A stretch of DNA of 64,000 nt from Anadara kagoshimensis (GCA_021292105.1 CM037874.1:24974583-25038582); one strand, 5' to 3'. Shown: positions 1 through 12,426, counted from the stretch's first letter. Translations and numbers: made by a program. The notes: generated by a model from the sequence alone, not told the origin.

Positions 1-177
1 ACATAAAATGATTGCGGTAAATGAGGTAGAGGTCTGGGTGTTAAATTTCTTATGAATTCTTTTAAAACAGAAATATACAAATGTTTTGGTCCGAGATTTC
101 CAGCGATGCTTCCTTTTATTTTCATCAGACCTACATTTTAGCAATGCTGATGAAGTGAACAGTTCTTCTAACATATA

Positions 178-346
178 ATCAAACACAGTCATACCAGTCC
201 ATATGTTTTAATCACAATCTCAAAAGCAAAGACTTAAGTTAAAACTTTGAAAAGTAGTAAATTAGACTTCCCACATGAATTTCCATCAGGAAAGTAAATA
301 TAGGTGCTTCAGAAGGGTGAGCACCTGCTGTCTAGCTAGATCCATT
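178..346 (+). repeat. Dispersed repeat family R1, copy in the last GDPD1-like intron
   Basis: This copy starts near a run resembling AAACACARNCATACCAGTCC and ends at TAGCTAGAT. It shares ordered blocks with about 16 other places in the window: AAGCAAAG, a CCAYCAGGRAAGT block, a hairpin GGTGCT...AGCACC (303-325) and TAGCTAG. I do not recognise a named family. It lies just 20 bases before the penultimate exon of the gene. Confidence 0.6.
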
Positions 347-365
347 ATGACTTGTTTTCTTGCAG

Positions 366-1037
366 GTTACTGATAAGTCCAGTCATGTTTAAACATTTAG
401 AAAAGAGAGGCATACAGGTAGGTGTGGTTATTTTATATATTGCATGTTTTTCTAAAATTCTTACCGATGAAGTTAAAAAACAATTGCATATTGATAGCAT
501 TAATATATTTTTAGGGAACCTTAAAAAAATTGCATCATGATTATTCATATATTTGAAATACAAATCCAATATCAAATATTTTTACATGAAATTCAATAAT
601 TATTGCATAGCAAATGCATCCAAGCTTACTTTAAGAACATGACAACGATAACTGTAGCAAATATGTTACATAGCGCTTAGCACTCACCAAGTATTAATAT
701 GTTATTCAAGTCCAAATAATACAATATTTTTACTTGTAATCTAGATCTAAGGTAAAATCTTCCAAGCACAAAATTATGAAGGGAAAAAAACTTTTTGACA
801 TTGGGAATGAGGTCCAATTTCAGCTTAAGTTAGAGACCTTATTGTAAGAATAACTTTGTGTTCTGGTTCAAACTTTGTATGTATTATTTTCAGACATATC
901 TATGGGTGTTAAATAATGAAGAAGAGTTTGACAGAGCCTTTAAAGTGGGAGCGGCAGGAGTTATGACAGATTTCCCGACAAAATTGAAAGACTTCCTGGA
1001 TACTCATCCAGAATACAAGTCCCGCCAACATGTATGA
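366..1037 (+). CDS. GDPD1: GDPD1-like lysophospholipase D, last two exons (5' part outside window)
   Basis: Two exons, 366-417 and 894-1037, encode the C-terminus of a glycerophosphodiester phosphodiesterase-domain protein. The family cleaves lysophospholipids or glycerophosphodiesters at membranes with a metal-dependent TIM-barrel domain. The first exon follows ttgcag and ends at a GTAGGT donor after RGIQ. The second follows tattttcag and reads TYLWVLNNEEEFDRAF, then GAAGVMTDFPTKLKDFL, ending at TGA 1035-1037. The WVLN and GVMTDFPT blocks are the last strand and helix of the barrel. From my knowledge of the family, GDPD1 and GDPD3 are the closest members. Phase is continuous across the intron. 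The tail after KDFL is about 10 residues longer than I expect for vertebrate GDPD1. Catalytic residues lie upstream of the window. The family is clear; the paralogue is less certain. Confidence 0.85.
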
Positions 1038-1108
1038 TGAATCTCTGAAACGGAAGTTGTCATAGCAACAGGTATCACAGAACAATTTGTTGTTAGATAT
1101 TAGAATTA

Positions 1109-1287
1109 CAGTCAAACCTGTCTGTAAGGACCACCCTAGAGAACCAGTAAAAGTGCCCTTTATGGACAGGTGGCCTTTATATACAGGTTCAAATAATATG
1201 AATAAAGAACAATTTGGATATAATTCTACTGGCCTTTATAAACAGCTGACCCTTATATAGAGGTGGCCTTTAAGGCAGGTTTGACTG
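1109..1287. mobile_element. pogo/Tigger-like MITE in the GDPD1-like 3' UTR
   Basis: This 179-bp element begins CAGTCAAACCTG and ends CAGGTTTGACTG. The inverted ends extend into a matching AAGG-CCACC segment, and a TA dinucleotide flanks each side (1107-1108, 1288-1289). TIRs of the CAGT-AAACCT type with TA targets are typical of pogo/Tigger elements. It starts 72 bases after the stop codon and contains AATAAA at 1201-1206, a possible poly(A) signal for the gene. Confidence 0.75.
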
Positions 1288-1563
1288 TACTGTTACAATG
1301 ACACAATATCAGTTGTGCTATAAACATTGAATTATACATGTATTATTTACTTTTTTGTGCAGCAACAGATATTAACGGGTAAAAACTTTCACGGTTTTGT
1401 TTTTGGGAGCATTGGTTCCGTCAACCATACTAACTGTTTATTTTTTGTGTTTATTGGCATCTGCCTGTGTATCATGTGGTTTATTCCTCATAAAGTTTGT
1501 GTGGAAAGTTTAGAAAACAGTTACTTCAGAGCTTTCTTAAATAACATTGATTTTACTGGAAAA

Positions 1564-1965
1564 TAGGGCTGTCATATTGATAGATTGATATATCAATATA
1601 TCATCGATAAAAGCCATTGATACAATATATCGATACATTTTTTGAGTATTGATATCAACAAATATGGCTGCCAGTTCATGGCTAAGGGAGGAGTAGTCAA
1701 TGACATATAGATTTAACTGGTTGTAAGTGCATTATAATTACAACCCATCATTTTAAGGTATCTCAAAACAACTGACATACAAAACAGGGTGCATATGATA
1801 TTAGAAACATTCAAGACAACACCAGACATGTCATGCACAAATATTGGTGAAAAATTATTTGTTTATAAAAGATTCAACAAATAATAAACTATTTTAATCA
1901 TGTTTCCAATATTTCGATATATCAATATATTTTTCAGTTGATATATCGATGCAATGAAAGCTCTA
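1564..1965. mobile_element. hAT-like MITE
   Basis: The 402-bp element has ends TAGGGCTGTCA and (reverse complement) TAGAGCTTTCA, followed by palindromic GATATATC-rich sequence. It is flanked by an 8-bp near-perfect duplication: CTGGAAAA at 1556-1563 and TTGGAAAA at 1966-1973. An 8-bp target duplication and this TIR type fit the hAT superfamily. No coding capacity is seen. Confidence 0.75.
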
Positions 1966-2200
1966 TTGGAAAACATAGTTACACACAAACATGATGGGAT
2001 GTGACATCATGTGGAACACTGGTGAACTACAATGTTAATGTTGAATTGTTATTGTTACATACATGATGGGACGGGACATCACGTGGAACACTGGCATGGT
2101 GAACCACATTGTAAATTTTGAAATGTTATTGTTTATATATTTAAAATGTACTTGTGTAATATGTATTGATGTTTGATATGCAGAAATCCCCAGATATGAG

Positions 2201-2206
2201 CCCCCC

Positions 2207-2237
<31 letters not shown>

Positions 2238-2238
2238 C
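2201..2238. repeat. Poly(C) run with adjoining (AC)n
   Basis: There are 23 consecutive C residues (2201-2223) followed by AC dinucleotides. Such a long homopolymer may be mis-sized in the assembly. Confidence 0.9.
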
Positions 2239-2904
2239 AAAGAGTGCCCACCTTAAAAAAAATCCCACCTGAAGTGATAGCAACATAGTAGTTTACTGTT
2301 TTTATCTCATGAGAGACTATCTTTTATGAACTTCAAGGTAAATTTCACTTCAATATAGCATGTTAGTTTTTTTTAGTAGAAATGTAAGGTCTTGTTTCCA
2401 CTGAAGAAAGGTTGACCAGATTTTCTCTGCAGGGAAGGCAGGAAAGAGTTGTCAATTTTCTCCTGCAGACAGGGTGCCCAGATAAGTGTGGGTTAATGTA
2501 CAGGAAAATTTGTATATTCGCTTTGGTGTATACATGGATTATATTAATTGTAATAATAACATGCACACTATTCTATGCCATTATTCTCATTGGGGCCTGT
2601 ATGCTCACCTGGCAGATTAATATGACAGTCCCAGTTACAAATTTTTTAATACATTAAACTAGATGCATAAATATGTAAATATTTATTCTATTTAGAAAGG
2701 AAATTTGTCTACTTTGGTGAATTATTGATTGAATATAGATGTACATCAGTCAGTGATGATAATTTTTTTACCTGTCTCATCTATGAGCTGACTCACTAGT
2801 CTGACAGAAAAAATACTGGTCCTAATAGCATAAATATTATTGTAAGGCATTTCTTTTTGCATATTATGCTAATCATGCTAATTTTATTTCATTTGCAAAT
2901 AGTA

Positions 2905-3215
2905 ATAGTGACAATTTCTGTCTATTGAGAAAAGTGCTAATTTTATTTTTGGGGGAAAGTGCTAATTTCTATCGATTGAGAAAAGTGCTAATTTCTATCT
3001 ATTAGGAAAAGTGCTAATTTCTATTGGTTGGGAAAAACGCTTATTTCTATCGATTGAGAAAACTGCTTATTTCTATCTATTGGCAAAAGTGCCAACTTCT
3101 ATCTATTGGCAAAAGTGCTTATTTCTATCTATTGGCAAAAGTGCTATTTTCATTCTCTTAGCAAATGATGCTAATCTCATTCTGTTGGGGAATCATGCTA
3201 ATTTCATCAAGTTAA
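2905..3215. repeat. Minisatellite with ~26-bp unit
   Basis: About ten units resemble AAAAGTGCTAATTTCTATCT followed by ATTGRG. They are most regular from 2956 to 3145 and decay toward both edges. An open frame of 92 codons crosses the array and is a by-product of it. Confidence 0.85.
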
Positions 3216-3819
3216 AACTGATTATCATGTTCAAGTACATAAAGATAAGAAGTATAATGGCAAATATGACTGGACAGTCAATTAATTAAGTAAATTGTAA
3301 CTGAATTTTATCCCAACAACACTAGCTTAGACACATAATTGATCTTAAATTGGTGGGAAAGCTGAGACGTGCAGATTCAGCACAAAAGTATCTGTATTTA
3401 CTTTTTCAATTTTAAATATTTTTTTAACTTGAACATTGAAGAATATTTTAAGAAAGTTTTAAATTTGCAATTTTCTATTTAAAGGTACTTTAGATTACTG
3501 CAGAAACCAGATTTACCTGTCATTATCATTTTTATCCTGTATTGGGGGAGCTGGGTTTAAAGTTTACAATCTGTGGTGATATGATTTGAACACAAAATTT
3601 CAATATATCTGCATGTAATCTGTAATGTTTTTTATTTGTGATTTATTTTTTTATTAATTTACATTTTTAGTATTTTTCATTTACAAATGTACATGTAATA
3701 TGAACAATTCATTTTATCTTTTATTTACTGCAAATGTAATAATTTTAGTGGTATACTAATTTTAGCAGGGGGAGATAATTAGTGCTAATTTAAATCTGCT
3801 GCCAAATTTTAAAAAATTA

Positions 3820-4031
3820 CTGTATACATAGAAATATTCGCTGTGTATTAATGTTTGCTATTTTCGCGGTCACTGATCAACCGAGAATATAAATCCACCG
3901 TGAAATTTTATATCAATGTTAGATGCTTATCGGTACACCACCTATCTGACTACGAAAGTTTACACAGGCGAAAATACTCTCCATACCAAAACCGCGAAAG
4001 TTTATACCAGTGAATATTTATATGTATACAG
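3820..4031. mobile_element. MITE, TA-flanked, ~25-bp TIRs
   Basis: The 212-bp element starts CTGTATACATAGAAATATTC and ends with the near-exact inverse (GAATATTTATATGTATACAG). TA flanks both sides (3818-3819, 4032-4033). The TA target suggests the Tc1/mariner/pogo group. No open frame of note. Confidence 0.75.
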
Positions 4032-4995
4032 TAGTACACAATATGATCCATGTAATTTATGCTAGTTCAAGTCTATCAATATTTACCCAAATTGTAATTC
4101 GTGATAAAATTCCTACATACTGAAATTTATACATTGACAGTATCCATGTATAGTGATGCAAAGTGAGTATCATTATTATTTGCAACATTACTGCACAAGA
4201 ATTGATAATATATTTTGTTTCTTTGGATTTTCAAACCTATTTTAAAGAAAATAGTGTTTTCATATACAAGTACATGTATATATATTTTGTGACTATCATA
4301 TAAAAAGACTACTAGAAAAAAACCCTTTTGAGACCACTAGATTTCCTCCCCTTGAACCTTTAAATTTGTCTGCACCTGGTCCCCTAGACACATGAAAATT
4401 TTGTACAAATTGTCAATTTTTTTAAAGCAATTAGAAAAATCAGCAATACATTGGTCTCTGACCATTGAACTTTTGATTTAGACCAGTACATTTGAAAAGT
4501 ATAAAAAAAATGACTAGTCAAATATCCATGATATCATTAAGTTAAAAACTATATTTTTTTTATCCCTGTCCTTGACACAATGTACTAGTACTGTTAGCCA
4601 TTGCGATATATCTGTTGTACCATTTATTTGTTACAAATGTAATTTCATATCTATGTCGATATAACAATTTTTATTAGCATAGCATTATATAGTTATCATG
4701 TACATGATGTAGCATAGAAGTTGCCATATTCAAAGAACAAACTCAACTCAAAATAATTAGAGTTTAAATGTCAAAATTAAAAACCCAGTCTGCCAAGAAC
4801 TCTTTGTGTCGTACATTTGAATTCATTGTTCATTTTTGAGATACATGTAGTTTAAATTTTTGCATTTTTGTTCGTATTTTTTAACCCAATTTAAGTGCAA
4901 AATATTATTTTACATAGATATTAGTGTGCAATCATGTGATAAGTAAGATGAGTTTTGTATCCAGACCACTCTGTGATTTTCACTTATATTGTATA

Positions 4996-5182
4996 CAGTA
5001 AAACCTCGATTTATCGCCACCATTTAATCAGTCAAATTTTGGCGTTATAAAGGGGTTTGGCGATAAATCGGGGGAGGCGGTTAAAGGAAAACATAAACAA
5101 AATGGATTTTGGGACTTCAAAATAGTGTGGCGATAAGCGAGGTGGCAAAGTTATCGAGGGGCATTATAACGAGGTTTTACTG
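4996..5182. mobile_element. pogo/Tigger-like MITE
   Basis: The 187-bp element has ends CAGTAAAACCTCG and CGAGGTTTTACTG with TA on both sides. Internally it repeats GGCGATAAATCG/GGCGATAAGCGA motifs. It lies four bases from the next TIR element. Confidence 0.8.
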
Positions 5183-5186
5183 TATA

Positions 5187-5414
5187 CTGTAAAGGGGATT
5201 ATTTTCGCGAGGTGAAAATTTCACGATTTCTGAAATCTGACATCTCGCGTGGGTGTAATTTCCGTGTTACCGATATAAGTGGGTGTATATTCTGTATATT
5301 ATGATATATAAACCTGTATAGTTGTCATTTTCGCATGGGTAAAAATTTTGTGGTAATTTCTTTAGCCCGAAATAAGCAAAAATTTAACCCACGCAAAAAT
5401 TTCCCCCTTTACAG
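5187..5414. mobile_element. MITE with CTGTAAAGGGG ends
   Basis: The 228-bp element has ends CTGTAAAGGGG and CCCCTTTACAG, TA on both sides, and CpG-containing subterminal TTTTCGCG and CGCAAAAA. It directly abuts the preceding MITE. The 65-codon open frame crossing its right half has no family resemblance. Confidence 0.75.
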
Positions 5415-7480
5415 TAACATAAAGGGGTTCACTGCTGTATTATGCAATCAAAACCCCTTAACCTTTGTGTGGGACATTTTGAAAAAAATCCCAAAACTTT
5501 TTTTTTTAATGAGAAAATGTGAAATAATATGATTCCATATCAAATTGTTCTGTATAATCTAATTTAACTGAATTATCAGTTAAACTAATATGGTTCCATA
5601 TCAAATTGTTCCGTACAAATGTTTGGGGTACACTGGCGAACCCTATTGCAATGAACAAGCTTGAAGAAACATACTTGTTAATGATAAATTTGTTTACTAT
5701 TTTTTTAATAATTTTTATCACCGTGATTTGATTTTTACAAGATTTTTAAAACTTTGATGTTTGATGTTTCCATGGTTACATGTTAATGGTATGTGTATTT
5801 TTTGTATAATGTTATTGTAAATATGCATTTTGAAGTATATATAAATATGTTTGTTTAAATCTTGTTTGGATTTATATGCACACACTAATGTTTAACTGAA
5901 TTATCCACGAGCTGTAAAAAGAAAACATTTAGATGCAGTCCAAGTAATTTCCTGGACTTACTCTGAAACTGTTGCTTTCAATTATTTGATGTAAAATTAA
6001 TTTTCATGTACTAGTAAAACATGAATTTGGCACAGTAAAGTCTCAAAATCTGTCCAGAAATAAATTGAGTAACTTTGATGTGTAAAGATTTTTTTGCCAT
6101 TTGTAGCAATAATTTGATAAATGCTGTTAAAATTATGTCATTGAGGCGATGTACATGTAAATCATATGTCAATGAAATTGATGTCATGAATGCAGATCAT
6201 GAATGGTTTGATAAAATGGCCTGTGATACTTTGAAAGGTAATTTTGTATTGCTGATATATTGTCTCGTAACACGGAAGTGGTTAAATAACCTAAAAATAG
6301 ATAAAGGTAGATACACACTATAATAAGTCATTATCATATATCTGTCTCGTGACTTTTTTCATTGCTTTGATTCAGGTGGTTAAAATTTCTTTGATCTCAT
6401 GCTGCCAAGGGTTTTTATTAATGTTTATGTATGCCACCCTTTATTGATGTATCAGTTTGTCCTCATATCACCAAATCCTTACAAGGATTCATTATCAATG
6501 AGTACACATGAAAATTTGGTGTGTCACCATACTTCCAGCACTAGAATTGATATAATTGATTAAACATATAAATATGGTGTGTCAAGTGAAAGCCACACTT
6601 AAGATCATATGACAGGTTTTCACTTTCTGTTAACTTAAAAAACTAGAGAAGTCTCTTTAAGAGACCAATACCCCTCACTGTCTTCAGCATTGCCTACAGA
6701 AGCCAAATGTAAGATTTGTCGCCATGACCTTTGACCTACACCCCTCAATTTGGTAAGAACACATTGTTTTAATGTCTCAAGTATCAACATCCAGTCATAG
6801 ATGTGGAAGAATGGACACCATATTTAGATGGACTGGTAGACAGGTATAAAACCAATTCTTGATAAGATAAATTAAATGTAAATAATGCCTAAAAATTATT
6901 TATACAATTTCATATTTGGTCTGTGCCTCAAAGACTGAAATTTTCATCAGATATCCAGCACAATCTGAGATATGTCGGATCATCCTCATCATATTCACAA
7001 AAATAAATAATCATGGTTTTCACTTGATGCCTCAGAAATGAAGTGCAACATGTCAAAGCAATCATTTAGTTTTAGACTCTAGTTGTATGTGCCCTGCTGT
7101 TAATAACTGTGTTGTGATGACCATACACTGTATAACATATGACCACCATATAATATAACTAGTCAAGATTTTGTTTTGTCATGGTCAGATTTTGGATATA
7201 CATATAATCAAGATTGGTTTAAATGTCTTGGTCCACAGACCAATATTTTGTCCTTCTGTCTCTTTGTTGGTCTGTCTTCAATTTTTGTCATACTTTTCTT
7301 TATACGCATGTATTCCTTATTGCAAGCCTTCACAGACCTGATGGCATTGACCTTTGACCTATCATGCCTTGTTTTACAAACCTGTTATGTTCAACTCTAA
7401 GTAACGTCAATCGTAATGTTATTGAACAGTTGTTATTGCTTCATATAGTAGTATTCTGTGGTTGCATTGCTATAGTACAT
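5415..7480. other. Intergenic sequence, no gene recognised
   Basis: AT-rich sequence with short open frames that show no recognisable domains or splice-supported structure. A degraded dispersed repeat beginning near the CTCTTTAAGAGACCAATACC block (6650-6670) resembles one at 11036-11060. Confidence 0.6.
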
Positions 7481-7687
7481 CAAGTTTGACCTGGCCGTTC
7501 GACCTTTTGATTTAAATATTGAAACAGACATATCCATTGGGTAATTTAGGGGCTATATAAAGTTGATCTGTAAGGATAGATGTACCAGGTGTTTATAGTA
7601 ATGAAACGTGCCATCTTACCTAAATCACTTAATTTATTAGCCCATTCTAATATTCAAATTAAAGGTCAAATGGCCAGGTCAAAGTTG
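7481..7687. mobile_element. TIR element family A, copy 1
   Basis: About 40-bp inverted ends share TTTGACCTGGCC, a second TTGACCTTT/TCGACCTTT block and an AT-rich ATATT segment. The interior contains GGTGTTTATAGTAATGAAAC, which is shared with the copy at 9700-9905. No open frame; a MITE of unassigned superfamily. Confidence 0.65.
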
Positions 7688-7788
7688 ACTCACTATAATT
7701 ACAGGACTGTTACCATATCTTTGATCCAAAACAAAATTTGAAAACAATGTGAGTGCAGTGTTTATAGTTTACAAAGTATATGTAAATG

Positions 7789-7997
7789 ACATTGACCTGT
7801 CCACTTGACCTTTAATTTCAATATTTATCATGGAACAGTACAATGATGTATAGGTAACACATGTTTATTTCGTCTTCATGATGAGAATACTAATCATGTG
7901 ACTTGTGTATATGTTATAAGTAATTTTGAATCCTAACACTACCCATGGTGGATCTTTCTATATGAATTTTTCTAAGGTCAAGCAGACAGGTCAATGT
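7789..7997. mobile_element. TIR element family B, copy 1
   Basis: The left end carries ACATTGACCTGTCC then CTTGACCTTT. The right end is the inverse, AAGGTCAAG then GACAGGTCAATGT. Related copies are at 47066-47264 and 61925-62128, with the interior order conserved (AATATTTAT near the left end, the TCAAG-CAGGT block at the right). Confidence 0.65.
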
Positions 7998-8706
7998 ATC
8001 GGTACATAGGAAATGTGACAATTTAATGTCTTCTGCTTTTTCAGTCATTGGGAGCTGCTTGTTGGTTTATTGAAATTTCATTATTTTCAAAGTTTTTGAT
8101 TATACAATGTAGTTTGGCCAAAACAATGCAACATGAACTATTTCTCTGTAATCAAATGCAACTGTCCAACCAATTAACCTTGCCACCATTTGTATTTTTT
8201 GTCATTTTTCAATATTTATGTTAAAATATTTTGTTAAATTTTCTGCAAAATAATGTAACATTGACTTTTTATATGAAATAGGCCGTTGTGACCAAACACA
8301 AAAATGTCCAACTGACTTTGCCACCATTTGTTTTTTTGTAATATTTGTATAGCATGTATATTTATGTAGTCAAATTTTGTTTAAGTTACTTTCAAATTTT
8401 TTAATCTATTAAATCATATATATTCAGCTGGTGTGATGATTATTTTTAATTTTAATGTTTTTGTTCGGGTAAATACGGTAATTTATCATGCCAATTTACT
8501 ACATGTTTGTTCACGATGTTATTGTATCTATGTGGATGTAGTGTTGTATGTATATTGTTAAGTTTATTTATTTTAATAAATAGATTTTATAAATATCAGT
8601 ATTGAGTTTTCCTGGCAAAATTGAGAAATTAGTGTGGTTTCCCTAGAAACTTAGAATTGTGATATCTTGATTTAACTTTGCATGGAAAATGCAGAGGGCT
8701 CTCTTG

Positions 8707-9031
8707 TCTTGAGTTGGATTGAGTAATGGTGTTTAAATTTCCAGCCAAGAATAGTTGACTTATATAATGAGATGTCGCCACCTATATTCAATGGAGCAGA
8801 AATTTTGCCTGTGCATTGCGCTGATGGCGTTATACAGCAGGGTTCTTTATCGTGCCACACCTACCATGGCCTTGTTTATTTTAAGTTTTCACCTGAAAGA
8901 ACTGTAATTTCATTTCGTAATGCCAAGTGCTGTGCGAAAGAAGTTGCTACTCACTTTCAAGTCTTAGGTCAGACCCAGTTGGGGTTCGAACCCACAACTC
9001 CCAACTTACCAACTGAGCTACCACAGTAGTT
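8707..9031 (-). mobile_element. tRNA-derived SINE (family S1), full length
   Basis: On the - strand it reads GGTAGCTCAGTTGGTA (box A), GGTTCGAACCC (box B), then GACTTGAAAGTG, the body GCACTTGGCATTACG and the tail TATATAAGTCAACTATTCTT. A 14-15-bp target duplication flanks it: CAGAGGGCTCTCTTG at 8692-8706 and CAGAGGCTCTCTTG at 9033-9046. The 85-codon + strand open frame inside is antisense SINE sequence. Confidence 0.9.
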
Positions 9032-9184
9032 TCAGAGGCTCTCTTGATCCAGTTTGTTAAATTCTTATGACCAAAATGCCTACATTTTCGTTAGTCAATA
9101 GTGGAGTGGTCATAAGTTCTAGTTTACAGTGTCTCTCACTGCTAAGACTTCAATACCAATAATCTCAATGCAAGTGAAATAATC

Positions 9185-9345
9185 TTGACTTGATAACCAA
9201 GGCCATGACACACCTTTGAATTATTATGTGAAGCTTTATGACAGTCCTCCAAAGCAATTATGAGATATGGCCAGGACACAATTTTACAACAGACATAGTG
9301 ATTCCTATATACCTCCCCCTCAAACTAGTTTGTGGGGGTAAATGA
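9185..9345. repeat. Dispersed repeat, paired with 11085-11275
   Basis: It shares CACACCTTTGAA, an AAGYTTYATGACAGT block, CCAAAG, TTATGA-ATATGG, GACA-AATTTTACA, TTCCTATATACC and CTCAAACTAGTTT in the same order with 11085-11275. Family not recognised; possibly a degraded SINE or MITE. Confidence 0.6.
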
Positions 9346-9699
9346 GTCAATAATATTGATATTTGGGTGATGTAGGCTCATAATTTGAAACAGCAGTCAC
9401 TACCAGTACAAAATCCTTTAAGTTAATAAGTAGATATATTTGCAACAAGTTGGTGATGTCTAGGTGTCAAAATAATTTATGCTAAGATTTAAAATGAATC
9501 CAGAGAATAGACCAGTTTCTTACCCTTTAGAAGAATGCATTTTTATACAGGGATGCCTTATACAGGTTCCACTGTATCCCAATGCAAAAAATAATGAGAA
9601 AGGTCCCCAATTATACAGCCAAATGATACATTTATATTCTTAAGATCAATAGAATTAATCATATAATTATATCAGTGGTATGTATTGGTATAATGCATA

Positions 9700-9905
9700 A
9701 AGTTTGACCTGGTCATTTGACCTTTAATTCAAATAGACACCACATCCATTGTGTAATTTAGGGGATGTATAAAGTCAATATATTTATAAGGATAGGAAAT
9801 GGTAATACTGGGTGTTTATAGTAATGAAACATGCTGCTTTACCTAAATCACAGTCTATTAGCCCAATCTAATATTGAAATTAAGGTCAAATGGCCAGGTC
9901 AAATT
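9700..9905. mobile_element. TIR element family A, copy 2
   Basis: Same architecture as 7481-7687: AGTTTGACCTGG at the left, AATGGCCAGGTCAAATTT at the right, and the interior GGTGTTTATAGTAATGAAAC shared. The two copies are same-orientation neighbours 2.2 kb apart. Confidence 0.65.
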
Positions 9906-10433
9906 TTACACACTATATCTCATCAGATAAATGTGGCCATCTTTGACTATTCAAAGACATGTATCTGCATGGAAATACAAAATGTACAAATATTAACAAT
10001 AAAGAAATTTTATCTTGATGGTCCATCATAGCATATGTGAAAACTGTTCTTTTGTTTTTCTTTTCAACAAATACATTTTGTAAATCCCGATAGTAGTAAC
10101 CTTTTCCTTACTGCACAAAAATTCTAAAATAATCAAGACTGTGCTTGAGGGTCACTGTCGTCTAATGTACATGTCTATGGATCATAGATCTCTGTTTAAG
10201 ATAGTTTATCAGTTCTCTTGTTGAAGGTCAGTTGTTTTCTCCAGACATTTTGGTTTTTCCCCTCCACCATCTATGAACTGTTGGCCATTATAAAAGAGAA
10301 TTTTGACTGGGGTGTAAAACTTCATTACTAAACCCCACTCCAAATAAGATTTTGATTTTCCATTATCATAAGGCTCAGAGTAAGTGAATAATACCAAATT
10401 TTATTCAAGTTCACTGGATTTATTATGAATTTT

Positions 10434-10764
10434 CCACTGCCTTAACTCAGTTGGTAGAGTGCTCACTCCGTAAGTGAGAGGTCCGGAGTTTGAACTCCGT
10501 TCGGGTCTGACCCAAGACATGAAAGTGGGTAGTGACTGTTCTTTTGCTAAGCACTCAGCATTACAAAATGCAAGTTACAGTTCTTTTAAATAGGAACTTA
10601 AAATCAATGAAGTCCCATGTCACAGAAAAAAAGAACCCTGCTGCATACCATCAATGCAATGCACTGGCAAAACTTCTGCATCTTCACCTACAGCCTGGCG
10701 ACGTCTTGATATAAGTGAAATTTTCTTGACTGGGATGATAAACACCCTTTTTCAACTCAACTCC
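10434..10764 (+). mobile_element. tRNA-derived SINE (family S1)
   Basis: It starts CCACTGCC, with box A CTCAGTTGGTAGAGTG and box B GTTTGAACTCC, then GGGTCTGACCCAAGAC and the family body. The tail is GATATAAGTGAAATTTTCTT. It is flanked by TATGAATTTT/TATGATTTT duplications (10424-10433, 10765-). Confidence 0.85.
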
Positions 10765-11084
10765 TATGATTTTTTAAAAATTAATTGTCACAATCCCAGT
10801 GACAAAGGCAGTAAACAAAAAACGACTACAACAACAATGAAATTTGAAATCCTATGATTTTACTTTGACAATGATGTGAATGTTTATATGAGCAATAATA
10901 ACATTATACTACAATGTATGATATATGTATAAAATAAACAAATACAATGTACAAGTAGGTAACTAATGGACTAATGATGATTGATGTTAGGGACAAAAAA
11001 GAAACTGTTTAAGCTAACACTTTAAGAAAAACTAAAACTGTCTCTTGAGAGCCGAATACCCATGCCCCAACATTTAAAGTTTTC

Positions 11085-11275
11085 CTGTGACATTGATCTA
11101 TCAAATATGACATTGGTTCAAGGTCATGACATACCTTTGAACCATGAAGATTATTCAAGTAAAGTTTCATGACAGTTGTCCAAAGGACTTATGATATATG
11201 GTCTGGACATGATTTTACACGGACAGACAGACATGGTTATTCCTATATACCCCTCCTCAAACTAGTTTATAGTCA
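11085..11275. repeat. Dispersed repeat, paired with 9185-9345
   Basis: Second copy of the repeat described at 9185. It is preceded at 11036 by CTGTCTCTTGAGAGCCGAAT, resembling the block near 6650. Confidence 0.6.
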
Positions 11276-12426
11276 GTATGTAGGCAATTTGAAAAAAAAA
11301 TTAACATTCACAGAGCCTCCAACTTTAAAAGATCAGAGGGGACAAAAATTGACGGCTAATTCTATGTCGGAGCAGAAACACAATATTTTTTTTAAAAAAC
11401 AATACATGTATTAATATTGTACCCTGTAATAATGTTTTAAACTAGAACAATTTACACAAAATCTAGGTCACAATATATAATACAGGTACTTCAATGTGAA
11501 TGATTGATAACTCGCTTTCTGGTTTTACAATAATGGAGTTTGTCTCTGTATCACATGATCAACACCCCCATTGTGTGGGACATTTTGGAAAATATTTACA
11601 TCATGAGTACCTGGAATAATGGCGTTATATGGGAAAATGTTAACTGATATGATTCCATATCCAATGGAATAATCTGTCGCACAAATATATGGGCATATCA
11701 CAAGGTACAGTCACATACCCCATTATCACAATCTTTAGCAATTTTCAAGTAATTTTTATGTCAAGATTAATGATTTTCGTTAGAGGAGATTCGTTTTATT
11801 TTACTTTCATGGTAGGCTAATGATGTCCATAGCAAAAATTCTAAACAATTCTTGCTTACAAATCTGGTAATGTCAACCATGTGATTTTCTGACTGAATGT
11901 TACAAACTGTACATGTATTTTAACAAAATTAAAACTCAAGTCAGGTTTATTTTGACATGTGTTCATATTTTTAGTATGGTTACAATCAAAAGCTATTAAA
12001 AGGAGATAATAATTTTCTTTATATATAAACATTTCTTAAGTAACAAAGGAATGGTAAACACTATGTCCAAAAGCTTCAAATTATAAGCACCCAAATTTCT
12101 AAAATTTGTGAAAATATAGTAGTCTTTTTTAAGTATTTTGTCACACAATTGCTGAAATGTTATTTGTTGAAAGAATTTATCAGAAATTAGTAGCAAATTT
12201 TGGCTGTCAGAAATGGAAACACTTACGTAGGTAAACTAGTCATTATTGTAATTAAAATCTACGAAAATAAAACCGGTTCAATTGTAAACTGACAAAACTG
12301 TAAAAATGATTATATCTTCTGGAACGAAGCGTTTGAATCAAACAGTACATCTATTTACAAACTTCCTGATCAATATATTAAGTTCTTTAAGTGACATGGT
12401 AGTCAGTTTACACAGAATGCATTTTA
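11276..12426. other. Intergenic sequence, no gene recognised
   Basis: AT-rich sequence downstream of PRPF19, probably beyond its 3' UTR. No open frame with recognisable homology, no tRNA and no clear repeat. I could not place the PRPF19 poly(A) site with confidence. Confidence 0.5.

Noticed and set aside
2035..2286. 83-codon - strand frame with a Gly run
   Set aside because: The Gly run is the poly(C) tract on the other strand; the rest has no resemblance to a protein.
8772..9029. 85-codon + strand frame
   Set aside because: Entirely antisense to an S1 SINE.
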